A DNA stretch of 64,000 bases, from the NCBI GenBank assembly GCA_030248215.1, contig JASANG010000025.1, positions 144,501 to 208,500 of the forward strand, read 5' to 3'. The first letter of the stretch is position 1. Every line of letters starts with the position of its first letter. The position numbers and the translations under genes were made by a program. This stretch comes from Enoplolaimus lenunculus (lineage: Eukaryota > Nematoda > Enoplea > Enoplida > Thoracostomopsidae). The notes under the pieces were generated by a model that saw only the letters and a list, made by a program, of their open reading frames with translations, was not told the DNA's origin and did no database searches. This document shows positions 11,401 through 20,432 of the stretch, piece by piece.

Positions 11401-14400
11401 TGTGAGCAGTGTTTAACATTTATAACATATGTGCGCAGTGCCAAATCTCCACAAGACGTGAGAGCTCCTCGGGCTCACGTAGCGTAAACATAAGACTATA
11501 ACTGAACCTAAGCTTAAACCTTGGCTAAAAATTAATCTTAAGCTTATGCAAACTCAAACAGTTCAACAGAATAAAGTATCCGCTCTCAGCTATCTCTACA
11601 TGGGCCAAAGCAGCTTCAGCACATATATTCAAACTAAATTGCGAATCGGCAAACCGCATATGGACACATTTTACAACCATACCTCCAATGACTAAACTGC
11701 GTTGATCAATGCTAAATGGACCAATACTGCTTCCTCGCTTGATAAGCTCTCTGTGAAACGATTCCCAAACCATATCATTGTTGACAGGTGTGAAACTCTT
11801 CAATGTTCCGTGCACGTTAACACTGCCTTTTCTAAAAAAATAAGAACGACATCATGTATAACCCTATTATTGCACTAAATTTCCATCTTCAAATATTACC
11901 TACTTTAGTGTGAAATCAATCTGAAAAATTGTCGTCCAAACCGATCCACGTATTGTAGTTATACAATTAAAACTTTTAACATATTAAAAAGACTATGACA
12001 AAAAATACGCAGAAGAAACAAGCTTGAAGTTTTTTTACATTTTGGCCAGACTATAAAATCATGACGGCTTACAAACAGGGCCGATTCCACAGATCGGGAC
12101 ATGAAATTTTGTGTGAACGACGAAACCACATCGTACCATATGAAATTATGCAAGTTGCAAACTCTTATCTATAAGGATCATCTTGACTTTTGTTAATTGT
12201 ATTTAACCTGAATAATGTTTGACGCTAACTTTAAGCTTACGTGAAATATTCGACTTTGTGGTTGACAAAGTCTTCGCCCAGGATTGACGTGAAAATTTCT
12301 GTGAGCTAAAAAGAAAAGCGATGGTCTGTATAAACGGTATTGTTACGTTGATCCGCCAGGAAAATTGATACAGTAGTAACCGGCGCCATTCTGTGTTCAA
12401 AAATGGTGAATAATTGCATTTGAAATTTTGTTTAAAAAACTGAATAGTGACCTAAAAGTATGAAAAAACGTCTTCTGTATGTAGTTTTGTAAAATACTCA
12501 CTAGCAAAGTATAGCTCACCCATCATATTACGACAGCATTTACCCCCCTCCCTTCCAAACAACGTGGGTCGGCCGAAAACAAAACTCCTGATGGTACATT
12601 AAGCACCACACAAATTTTGGTAGTTGCAGACTCTTGTGAAAGCGTGATCATCTCCTCTTGGTAATATTACCCCATTAAAAGGGTGTTCAATGCATGACTT
12701 ACCATTGCTAACAGATTTTCTTTGCGTAAACAAACTCGGAGACTTCAAGGGTATTACAATTCTTTTTTCATTAGCCTGAATTTTGATTGCGGTTAATGAC
12801 GATATATCTACAAATCTAAAATAAACAAAACCTCATTTCTTACAGGTATTTCCAGCTCAGAACTAAGCCGATGAAATTGCCATTCAGATTTGTCACCCAT
12901 CGAGTCTTCCCAGTCTAAATTAGCGATTTTAAACTGGTACGGTGTTTTGTAATAATTGGGTTGGGTTGCCAATGGCGACTTCACACTTTGATCCTTGGAA
13001 GCTGTTGAAGACGTTTGAGGTTGTGCCAGTTGAGACAATTTTGAAATCGATTCAGCAGGCACTATTTGAGAAGGATCCGATCTCAAGCCATGAACGTTAA
13101 GTTTGCTTCGAGAACCAGAGTCAAGCAAAGTCTGTGAGTTCGATCCGACCGAAGTTTCGCTGCTCTTTATCGTCGTTGTATCGTTATCGATTTTGAACAA
13201 TCTGAAATGCAAATGAAAATTCAAATTTTAAAAAGTAGAATTTATAAGTCAACATTCGATGTTTGAAGTTAACCACAGGTATGTTTAATGAAAAAATGCT
13301 TACTGGAACATAAATACATCTTAATATTAACCATCTACTGTAGTGACCAGGGGGACTGATATTTATTTGGCCCCTCCAGAGGGTAACCCCCTTTGTTATT
13401 CAGTTACTCACTGTTATTTATTTTTAACCCACGCTCCGCCGCCCTTCGTTACTGACATATATCCTTTACTGCAATTATCCGTTGAATAAAACGTTTATTT
13501 GTCTTGTGTCAATAGCTTGAGCGATAATACAAGGTTATACTTATGAATGTACTTTCAAAATTTTATGTACGCTTTAAAGTTTCCAACTCAAATTGTTTGG
13601 TACTGGAGTCATTTAGGCGCTACAATTAGGGCTAATTGACATTTATGGACTCTAATTAGTGTTTAGAGACTGTATCCGCTTACGGGCTCTTATTAGGAAT
13701 ACGAACTTCTATTGATTTGGACTCAAAATGAGGACCCCCTCTCTTATTACCCCCCTCTTATTCGGGTCAATACAGTACTTAAATCCACACGAAAAGTTAG
13801 CAACTTTTAAGGTATGTAGTATGCCTATTTTCACGTTACTCAGGAGTCAAGATGATCTCAAAATACTGCTGTCGCTAATATTTAAACTAAAACTAGCGTT
13901 TCAATCAGGACTACCATTTTCTTGCAAGAAATGGCTATATGTCCCCGACACCTGTTAATAGTTGAACTCAGAGCTGCACTCTACTTGTGGATACCCGCGG
14001 GTAATGCGGGTACGGGTAAGAAAATTTTGACGCGGGTATTAAAAACAAGAAAACTTCATTTATCATTTATATATAATGTCACTATGGTTCAAAATCTCCG
14101 CAGATGTGAGATACACTTACAACGTTGGTAGATGAACAAGCGTTAACTGAGTGTAAATTACTTAAACTATATGTATGATCAAGTTAGCGGTGATTTTGGC
14201 ATATTCCGCATAACTAAACTCTGCTTGGTCTTCAGTTGTCATGGGGAAGGGCAAAAACATGACGCGCGCTGGTACATTTTGCAACATGTAAAGAAAGCTA
14301 ACTGCGTGCTCTTGTCTAAAAGGCATTATTGACTCCTTGGTGCGATTGATGGCATTTTATCGAACTTACAAATTATCAACTTTGTCTGATTCGGGTTGAC

Positions 14401-16988
14401 GTCGGATTGGTTCAAGCGTTATTGACTTAACCTTATCCTCAGTTGCCAGTTTGTCTTCGCTTGTCTTCATGATTTGAGATTTAGTTGCGTGTATGACTGA
14501 TGACTGTCTGTTAGGCTGTGGCACCAAGGAATCCTCGTATTCGTCTTGGTAGGCATTTTTAGTTTTATAAATTGTTTGGATAGTTTGCCCGGAGCTAACG
14601 ACTTCATTGCTTTGCTGATTTTGATCATCAACTGTTTCGGTTTGGTTTACAGCTCGGGTGACTCCTTCAGTCAAGTTCGTGTGAAAATTTGATTGGTTTT
14701 CGCTTTGTGCAGCTGTTTTGTTGGTTGGTATTTCTGGTAGTTCGTTGTTTAAGCCAAGTATATCATCAATTACGCGATTTGGATGTGAAGTCTCGTTTAT
14801 TAAAGTGTCGCGAACTAAATATTTTTCATCAGCGAATTGAACTACAGTTGAGTTCAATAGGACTTGTTCGAATTCTAAGTCTTTTTTGGATTTATCTGTG
14901 ATTTCGTTAATACTGTATGAAGAAATATTTGTGTCTGTCGTTACAATCTGCTCTTTTTGTAATGAAATGTCGTTTTCAGGTTTTGAAAATACCTCGCCAG
15001 TCTGCAAAGCAATGGTTGCGTCGGTTTCCAACAAAGCATCGGTGGTAGATTCTGCTACTGAACTGTTGTTCCTGGCACTATTGTGCTGTGGATGACCATG
15101 ATCACGTTCAAGATTTGCATTTACGGATAGAACTTCACCAGATTCGAGAGATTCAGTTTGTTTAGTGTTACCGATTTCAACGGAAAATAAATTTGTTTCA
15201 TTGACGCTATTTCTCGTAACAAATGAGCTGTCATTTTTGAATACTATCGATGCTATTTCTATGTCCGGTACCGGTTGAGTTTCATTAACCACAGAATCAC
15301 TTTGATTTGTTTGGTTGCCCGAAGTTTGCCCTGCAGCAATTTTACTATTTTGGTCGTTTTCCAATGCAATGCTCCTGTTTACAGCCAGTTCGTCGATTGA
15401 ACTGTCGCTTACTTTGGCGTTGTTATTTTCTGTTTCGTTCATATTTTGTTCCCAGTTATGCGAACTATTGTTTGCTGCAACGTCGACTTCGGAAAGTACG
15501 TTTTTAATGCTATGTTGTTGAGTTTCTGGTGAAAGCAAATCAATTAATTGTTGTGTTTGGGACCATATATGTTGAGTCGAGAGTTCCTTTGAATTTCCAG
15601 AATTTGAGACGGTATTTGCCACGTCAGTTACAGAGTGACCAACTGAAGGTACAGCAACGTCCTGATTTGTGACTGCATTACCGCCTAGATTCGCAGACGA
15701 GGCGTATAATAATCCTTCGCTATTTCCTTGTGTTTCATTAAGTAACGCCGTGAAAATATCATAAGGCACAATCTCAGTTTCACCCATAATCTCCGGAGGT
15801 CCAGTATGGTGAATCATAATCGTTTGACTGGCAAACTCTGGCATTGCATCGGTAGATTCCATAGATGTCGCTAATGGCTGCATATCGAAATTGTTGACAT
15901 TTTGGACCTGTTCACTTGTTATCACCTCGCTCAGGTCTGCTTGTTGTACGCTAGTCGTGCTGCTTGACTCAAAACGGTCGTATCGGACACTTGGTGGCGA
16001 ACGTTCAGAAGTTACTGTCGATAAAGAATGAGACAAAACATTCATTTCGCCAGATTTCTTGACATTTTCGTCCTCATATGTTGCGGATTTCTTGAACATA
16101 CTAGAATACTCGTTAATTGTTGTGTTTTGTATTGTAATTGCATCTTCACCAGTTGATTCCGTTACTTCTTCTTCTTCTTCAATGTTTTTAACTGCTTCTT
16201 GGCTTGTTTCCAGGCTGTGTTCATCAGGCTGTTGTCTTTTATCTTTCAGACGTCTACTCCTGTTCACAAAATGATCGTTTGGTACATAACTTGAAACTGA
16301 CTGCGCTAAGTTGTTTTCATTGTGTAATTGAGCACGATTAAATACGACTTTGGATTTTTCAAGCTTAGAAGGTATCTGAGGCACAACAGTGGTCGTATTT
16401 TGAAAAACACCTTGAGCAGGTTTGGTCAATTCGCTACTTATCGTTCGACTCGTGCGTTCGAAAACATGTGTCATCGGCGCTGATAAATCGCTTACGTTTA
16501 GCATAATATCTGATGTCTGTTCATATCCTGGCAGTGCAGTGCTGTTAAAATAATTTTTATCAGAATCGCTAAGATCGAATTCGTTCAACATGCCACTTGC
16601 AGTATGGTTACCTATATCAACATGAGGTTGCGAATCGATTTCAGTGTTTTCTCTACTCTGAGCGTTGTAAATGTTCCGTGACGTGCTAACAATTGCTGCA
16701 TCCGGAGTTTCAGTTGAACGCTGTGATACAGATCTGTTTAAATCTAAGCCAGTGGTACCATTTACCTCACTGCCAACCGCATAACTTTCCTTGGTATTTG
16801 AAGTACTGATTATAGTAGGAATCGCGCTTGTTTGATCGTAAAACCCAGATTGTGAAAAGTGCTCATAGCCAAAAATGTTTCCCGGATGTAGCGTTGCTGC
16901 TTCAGGCGACATGCTTGCTCTGCTCAATTGCTGATTATTTTTGGTGATTGTAGTGTTCAATGTTTGTTGAATTTCAGTTGTTGTTGTT

Positions 16989-17060
<72 letters not shown>

Positions 17061-19297
17061 GCACTCTCTTGGGTTAGTGTTGGTATATATTTGACGTTAT
17101 TAGTAGTATTGATGGTTTCAAACGAATCCGTTGTATCTATGTCCATGGTTTCATTATTGTTTATAGTTTCGTTGTTATATTTAGCCAAGTGGTCGGAATA
17201 GGCAGTTGAATGTTGACTGCTGGTTTGTGTTTCGACAAAACCGTTTAAATACGTTGTTTCGAATTGAGGTTCATAAAACGATTTTTCAAAATTCGGTTGA
17301 AGCGAAACGTACACTTCGTTTGACTGACTTATGCTACCAGTTGAACTGGGTGTTGAGTCAGTGCTATGAGAATGTTTAATCATAGTTGGCATTGTCACGC
17401 CAGCATTAGATGTAAATTGGTCTGAAGGTTGTGCGTTGAACTCGTCATTGTCATCCAAACCCCGTCGATTTAGTTCACCGTGTGAATAGCGACTTTTAGC
17501 ATTGATGTTTTGTTCATATGAAGTAAGATCTGTTGCCAATTTCTTATTCTTTGAAGTAAGATCTGTTGCCAATTTCTTATTCTTTGAAGTAAGATCTGTT
17601 GCCAATTTCTTATTCTTTGAAGTAAGATCTGTTGCCAATTTCTTATTCTTATTTTGTTGACTCGGCTTGTATCGCAGATGCAAGTTCGCGTTTTGTGGTA
17701 TGTATTGTGTTGGTTTCGTGTTAATCGCAACTGTTTCTTTGAACTGTTTGCGAGTCTTTTTGTCTGTTTTCGGGTTCAGCGCTCCGTGAACAACTAAGTT
17801 GACAGTTAATTTGTCCAAAGGGCTTTCAGTTGTATCGACATCGTCAACGGAACTGCCGTGTTTCTTCTTCAATTGCGCTCCGGTTACAAAACCTTCTGGA
17901 CTTTGGGTGACTCTGGCCGTTATGGTAGGATGAGTAATATGCAGATCAGCCCAATTAGGGCCGTAGTTATCGTTTGGCCGATATTTTTTATTGGATTCAT
18001 CAATTGTCAGATGTAAAGGCGGATATCTTTGAAATCGATGAATTCCAAGCTGTTTGTTGCGTTGTTCCGTTGACCAATGAATTGGCAATTTTTCAAGTGG
18101 ATTGGTATTAAAACTACCGACGGTTCGAGTTGCAGTGGTTTTGGTTGCTTTGTTATTGTGAGATCTTGAAGTTTGTTTTTGGTCATTGTCGGCGTTAGGT
18201 TTGCTTGATTCTGCGGTAATTTCTGATCGTACTGTGTTTTCCACTACATTTTTGCTACCTAATTTGCCGTTGTCAGCGTGATTTGCGTTATCTACTGTCG
18301 GATGTATCACTGCGTAAAGTACATCGGCATTTGGGTCCGATTTGATATGTTGAGTTAGGCTGTGCTCTGCTCCAAAATCCATTTGGTCGGCATCTGTGGA
18401 AAGTTCGAGTTCAAACGAATTTTGCACATTCAATTCTGGATTACTTTTGAACATTTCTTCATTTTTGTAGATGGCTGGGTCCACAGAAAACAGCGCGGCG
18501 GGTAAATCTGAACCATGAGCATTACTCGAATGCTCGTGAACTAATCCATGGCTGGCAGAATATGGCGGCAAAAACGCAATTGGATTGACGATTGCTGTCG
18601 AATGTTTACCAGTCGCTGCCGTTGGGGATACTCTTCTGTTGGTTTTACGAAAGTTACCAAGCATGTATCCACCAAGACTTTCGATGTCACTGTTGAAATC
18701 ATTTTGTAGCAAAAATGATGCTTGGTTGGCCGTTTGTCGAGAATCTAAAATTTTAATATACGTTATTGTAAAGTGCTAAGTAAACTCAAATTAAGTTTGA
18801 AATATATATAGAAAAATATATATCTATATATTATATATAATACGCCCAGTGTGATGAAAATAAAAAATACAGCCAGTATGATGAAAAGTTCATCATATTG
18901 GCCTGGCTTTGCATAAACACACAGTAGACAAGCAAGATCGCCGTTCCAACAAGTTGCAATATCCAGTAGTTTACACAGGTTTTAAAACTGACAAAACGTT
19001 TCCAATCACACTTAACTAAATCGCACTTTTCAGTTACGTTCACTAAATTTGATATTTATATTCAGCTGCAAAGTAGTGGTCAAAATGTGTAAAAACGGAA
19101 TTATTAGAAACACATACTGAAATTCTAGCTTGTTTGTGTAAATGTATAAAGTGTTAAACTGTTTTCCGTATCATTACTAGATTGGCATCAAGCATCAACA
19201 TACCTTCTGCACCGAAGACATTCGAAAGGGCCAGTATAATTAAAGCAGCAATACTAACGACCAAATTGTGTCGCCCCCACGCAATTATTAGAGTCAT
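5365..19297 (-). CDS. Large single-pass membrane mucin-like protein with SEA domain (12-exon model)
   Basis: Exons, all phase-compatible: 19,297-19,204; 18,744-14,370; 13,201-12,844; 12,775-12,703; 12,390-12,241; 12,161-12,073; 11,920-11,904; 11,831-11,683; 11,089-10,953; 7,005-6,922; 6,352-6,029; 5,412-5,365. They sum to 5,898 bases, or 1,965 residues plus stop. The order is signal peptide, long Ser/Thr/Asn-rich ectodomain, SEA domain, membrane helix (about 1,792-1,814) and cytoplasmic tail (1,815-1,965). By family knowledge such proteins sit at the apical cell surface and are often cut in the SEA domain but stay non-covalently joined. I chose the ATG at 19,297 because it gives a clean signal peptide ending before FGAE, and its G|gtatgt donor fits the next exon. 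Less certain points are the acceptors of the exons at 12,390 and 12,161 and the last exon, which is also open in another frame. No named orthologue is recognised. Exon order and phase are seen; function is inferred. Confidence 0.72.
5571..6020. mobile_element. MITE family 1, copy in a mucin intron
   Basis: An element of about 450 bases with terminal inverted repeats of about 25 bases beginning CTGTATTGACCCGAATAAGA. The inside holds repeated AGTCCGTA/AGAGTCC motifs. There is no coding capacity. It sits just inside the splice donor of the tail exon. Other copies lie at 13,338-13,775 (clear TA duplication), 20,696-21,077, 26,772-27,219, about 38,223-38,670 and 39,018-39,219, with a part at 19,720-20,040. 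Confidence 0.8.
6029..6352 (-). CDS. Cytoplasmic tail exon, Tyr/Pro/His-rich
   Basis: This is a 324-base exon (108 codons), phase 0 at both ends, with acceptor ttattcag and donor ACC|gtaagt. The product is rich in Tyr, Pro, Ser and His, with several tyrosines in short motifs (YEMQ, EQYYSS, TRYPRRP, VGYPPHM, AGYPTG) that could be docking or phosphorylation sites. Only one frame is open. The neighbouring MITE ends nine bases beyond the exon, two bases after the GTAAGT hexamer. Confidence 0.7.
6745..6905 (-). repeat. Dispersed repeat with GCCCGTAG ends, copy 3
   Basis: Reverse-oriented family copy directly downstream of the juxtamembrane exon donor. A more diverged copy lies at 10,727-10,895. 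Confidence 0.5.
6922..7005 (-). CDS. Juxtamembrane cytoplasmic exon of the mucin-like gene
   Basis: An 84-base exon, phase 0 at both ends, with acceptor taacttcag and donor TCG|gtgaga. It encodes YSWRQRSATRQLNYDNDC and ten more residues. The basic cluster directly after the membrane helix is the expected stop-transfer signal, supporting both the frame and the topology. Confidence 0.65.
7082..7272. mobile_element. Short MITE in a mucin intron
   Basis: About 190 bases with inverted ends AAGGGTTGCGCTATAC and GTATAGCGCTACCCTT and inner GACGGCACC/GGTGCCGTC repeats. It lies just upstream of the juxtamembrane exon. Confidence 0.6.
7333..7460. repeat. GCCTAA-bearing MITE, copy 3
   Basis: Starts with the family end GGGCCAATGTTACTTTTGGG, followed by CCGTAACAGTAG and CCTAAG repeats. 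Intronic in the mucin-like gene. Confidence 0.55.
7965..8155. repeat. GCCTAA-bearing MITE, copy 4
   Basis: Holds two blocks of GCCTAAGCCTAAGC separated by CGTAAGCACGAGC. Ends are related to the CTGTTC/GAACAG subfamily seen at 45,829. Intronic. Confidence 0.5.
8715..8890. repeat. Dispersed repeat shared with 47,350-47,640
   Basis: The stretch GCGGGATTTACGTTATAACC recurs inverted near 47,605, and both copies contain ATGTCATATGACATT. It is a family of intronic repeats, one copy in the mucin gene and one in DDX56. Confidence 0.45.
9521..9979 (-). CDS. Unassigned 152-codon open frame in a mucin intron
   Basis: The longest open frame in the 3.9-kb intron between the membrane exon and the juxtamembrane exon. 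It reads with ordinary protein-like composition (for example HRGHNLILPHMLDGTRY and QQLLSQNICTQERFFSV) and contains several Cys. No start context, splice sites or family could be recognised. It may be part of an old mobile element, a nested gene, or chance. Confidence 0.2.
   Translation of the reverse strand: MTFTRANWPLFPSYLIPPQNIGLSECFRIQVLSKKIITGERADTGIDLVHRYQTTSQIFPCFICLDLNFGHDCLLWKYLPFHSLAVHISVMLNCQGQNSSKIYNQIMQFKHRGHNLILPHMLDGTRYTKIQQLLSQNICTQERFFSVIAIGA
10305..10606. mobile_element. MITE with GTAGGCCAATCTGC ends
   Basis: About 300 bases with inverted ends TATATGTTGTAGGCCGATCTGC-like and GCAGATTGGCCTACGACATATA-like, plus several internal AATCTGC/GCAGATT repeats. It lies in the large mucin intron. 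No coding capacity. Confidence 0.6.
10953..11089 (-). CDS. Transmembrane exon of the mucin-like gene
   Basis: This exon has 137 bases. It follows an aaattttcag acceptor, and its first two bases complete an Asp codon with the G left by the SEA exon. It ends ATG|gtaaga in phase 0. The residues run from DQKGAFRLRSS through LEYLPQ to a 23-residue hydrophobic helix (WAVGTIVALCLLVLSLIAV and a few more). A short extracellular linker between SEA domain and helix is the standard arrangement in membrane mucins. The intron that follows is about 3.9 kb and packed with repeats. Confidence 0.75.
11405..11490. repeat. Short dispersed repeat shared with 22,190-22,310
   Basis: Both places share CCACAAGACGT(A/G)AGAGC followed by CTCGGGCTC. 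The second copy lies just after a perfect 16-base palindrome GTTGCCTATAGGCAAC at 22,175-22,190. Confidence 0.4.
11683..12390 (-). CDS. SEA domain exons (four exons, one of 17 bases)
   Basis: The exons are 12,390-12,241, 12,161-12,073, 11,920-11,904 and 11,831-11,683. The joined frame gives a strand-like start (WRINVTIP), then IWYDVVSSFTQNF, a microexon coding IDFTL, then KKGSVNV, and finally GPFSIDQRSLVIG. The GSVNV segment occupies the place of the G-SVVV self-cleavage site of SEA domains. The C-terminal part closely resembles the mucin SEA ending GPYTLDRNSLYVNG. The first exon is the weakest: a strong alternative acceptor at 12,305 would start with LTEIFTSILGEDF in another frame, and the acceptor at 12,161 has a poor pyrimidine tract. 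SEA domains mediate self-cleavage and mechanical tethering of membrane mucins. Confidence 0.68.
12703..13201 (-). CDS. Exons 3 and 4 of the mucin-like gene: stalk before SEA
   Basis: Exon 3 (13,201-12,844, 358 bases) follows a tttgcatttcag acceptor, and its first base completes the codon left by exon 2. It encodes a Ser/Gln-rich stretch, then a more structured end (KIANLDWEDSMGDKSEWQF). The donor is CCT|gtaaga. Exon 4 (12,775-12,703, 73 bases) follows a 68-base intron ending aaattcag and encodes ANEKRIVIPLKSPSL and onward, ending AAT G|gtaagt. Both keep the frame, and the composition shifts from mucin-like to folded-domain-like just before the SEA region. Confidence 0.7.
13338..13775. mobile_element. 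MITE family 1, copy with TA target duplication
   Basis: Bounded by TA on both sides, with ends CTGTAGTGACC and GGGTCAATACAG. It lies in the intron between exons 2 and 3 of the mucin-like gene. The TA duplication suggests mobilisation by a Tc1/mariner-type transposase, which is not encoded in the window. Confidence 0.8.
14370..18744 (-). CDS. Exon 2: giant mucin-like exon, Ser/Thr/Asn-rich
   Basis: This is an uninterrupted 4,375-base exon of about 1,457 codons, bounded by a tttag acceptor and a consensus gtaagt donor. The TAA that seems to end the frame lies inside that donor, so the protein continues. The composition is rich in Ser, Thr, Asn, Gln and Glu with many N-x-S/T sites and almost no Cys, typical of an extended, heavily glycosylated ectodomain. 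Two internal repeats stand out: four tandem copies of an 11-residue unit KNKKLATDLTS (bases about 17,516-17,650) and a poly-Thr run of over 20 residues coded by a GTT/ACA-type triplet tract (about 16,977-17,060). A basic, dibasic-rich patch (NRSRRLKDKRQQ, about 16,230-16,270) could be a furin-like cleavage site. No globular domain is recognised. Confidence 0.85.
16977..17060 (-). repeat. Coding triplet tract (poly-Thr)
   Basis: An almost pure GTT tract on the plus strand (ACA/AAC on the coding strand, read as Thr) within the giant mucin exon. Probably variable in length between individuals. Confidence 0.9.
17516..17650 (-). repeat. Coding 33-base tandem repeat, four units
   Basis: Four near-identical 33-base units in the giant mucin exon encode KNKKLATDLTS. 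The units are so alike that recent expansion or gene conversion is likely. Confidence 0.9.
19204..19297 (-). CDS. Exon 1 of the mucin-like gene: signal peptide
   Basis: This exon encodes 31 residues plus one base. A short polar start (MTLIIAWGRHN) is followed by a hydrophobic core (LVVSIAALIILAL) and SNVFGAE, a standard secretory signal with a likely cut after the FG-A region. The donor is G|gtatgt at 19,203. The leftover G joins AT at 18,744 to make Asp, so the mature protein would begin near E-D-S-R-Q. The open frame runs further upstream but has no other ATG. An alternative first exon around 19,040-18,900 with a hydrophobic stretch was considered, but its phase does not fit. Confidence 0.65.
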
Positions 19298-19299
19298 TC

Positions 19300-20090
19300 T
19301 TATTGTCGCGATGTCTTTAGCTTGCAACAACTTGATGACAGTTATACAAATGTGCAACCAGACCTTTGAGGTTCATTTAGATACCTTTAGCTGTTTTATA
19401 GTTTTGTAAAATTGACTATTACAAAGTAGCCGGTTTTATTGAAATGAGATAAAATGATCGGAAGAATATTTTTACGCTTAAACCGCTGAAATGTACACTT
19501 GATAGTGACTGGCGGAAGTAAGGAAGCAACTCAGACTACGCCACCCAGAAATACTAAAACCAAAATTCTGTGTTAAGATTTAAATACTAAAATTGTTTTT
19601 TAACTTTTCGAATCCGAGCTTTTTTACTATTTATTGTATTACACACCTTCATGTCGTTACAAACTTTTGAATCCGAAACTCAATAACAGTATTATAATCT
19701 GGACTGAAGGATGTATTGTACCGTGTCTTGTATCAAAAGCTTGAGCGATAATGAAAGGTTTGGAATGTGTTTTCAAAACTTAAGTGCGCTTTAAAGCTTT
19801 GCACTCAACTTCATTTGGTCATGGGTCATTTATGCACGACAATTAAAGAAAACTGACGTTTATGGACTCTAATTAGGGTTTAGAGACTGAATCCGCTTAC
19901 GGAGTCTCGTTCAACTAAAATCTTAATTAAAATCCTACGCATATGAGGGGAAGTAATAGGAGGGGGTACTCATTCTGAGTCCCAATCAATAGGAGTTTGT
20001 ATATCTAATAAAAGTCCGTAAGCGGATAAAGTCTCTATTCGTAATGCATCATCCACAATAATTTTTGTTTACCGCGCGGAAAATCTATTA
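19300..20090. other. Region upstream of the mucin-like gene
   Basis: Probable promoter and 5' leader region of the mucin-like gene, followed by a partial family 1 MITE at about 19,720-20,040. No core promoter motif can be defended. Confidence 0.3.
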
Positions 20091-20432
20091 ATTCACTTTC
20101 TGTCGCAAATATTTTAATTATATTCAATTCCATTAGTGACTCGACATTCATTCGTTTGTGGAATGCAACTAAAATAATTAAAATCAATACCACACCACTA
20201 CAACATTTCTTTTCTGACCCTTTTCTCTCATACTACAAAATTTGCGCTCAACTCTTATCTCCATTCCAGTAGTGAATGTATATAATAAAATTTAGCTTTA
20301 AACGTGTCGTTCAAAAATTCGTAAAAATAGTCAATTATACTACACCCTAAAATTAAATTCCTTAAATTTTAGAAATTAAATTGCTCATAATTAAAATTCG
20401 AAAATGAAAGGTCAATTCACAACTGTGTTTAT

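Noticed and set aside
16977-17060. Tandem array considered as CRISPR-like or satellite
   Set aside because: It is a coding triplet tract within an intact exon. No spaced repeats of CRISPR type occur anywhere in the window.
17470-17730. 86-codon frame with RNWQQILLQRI repeats
   Set aside because: A shadow of the 33-base tandem repeat in another frame of the giant mucin exon.
18831-19043. Minus frame with a hydrophobic stretch, considered as the mucin first exon
   Set aside because: Its possible donors leave two bases, whereas exon 2 needs one. The exon at 19,297 fits exactly and has a better signal peptide.
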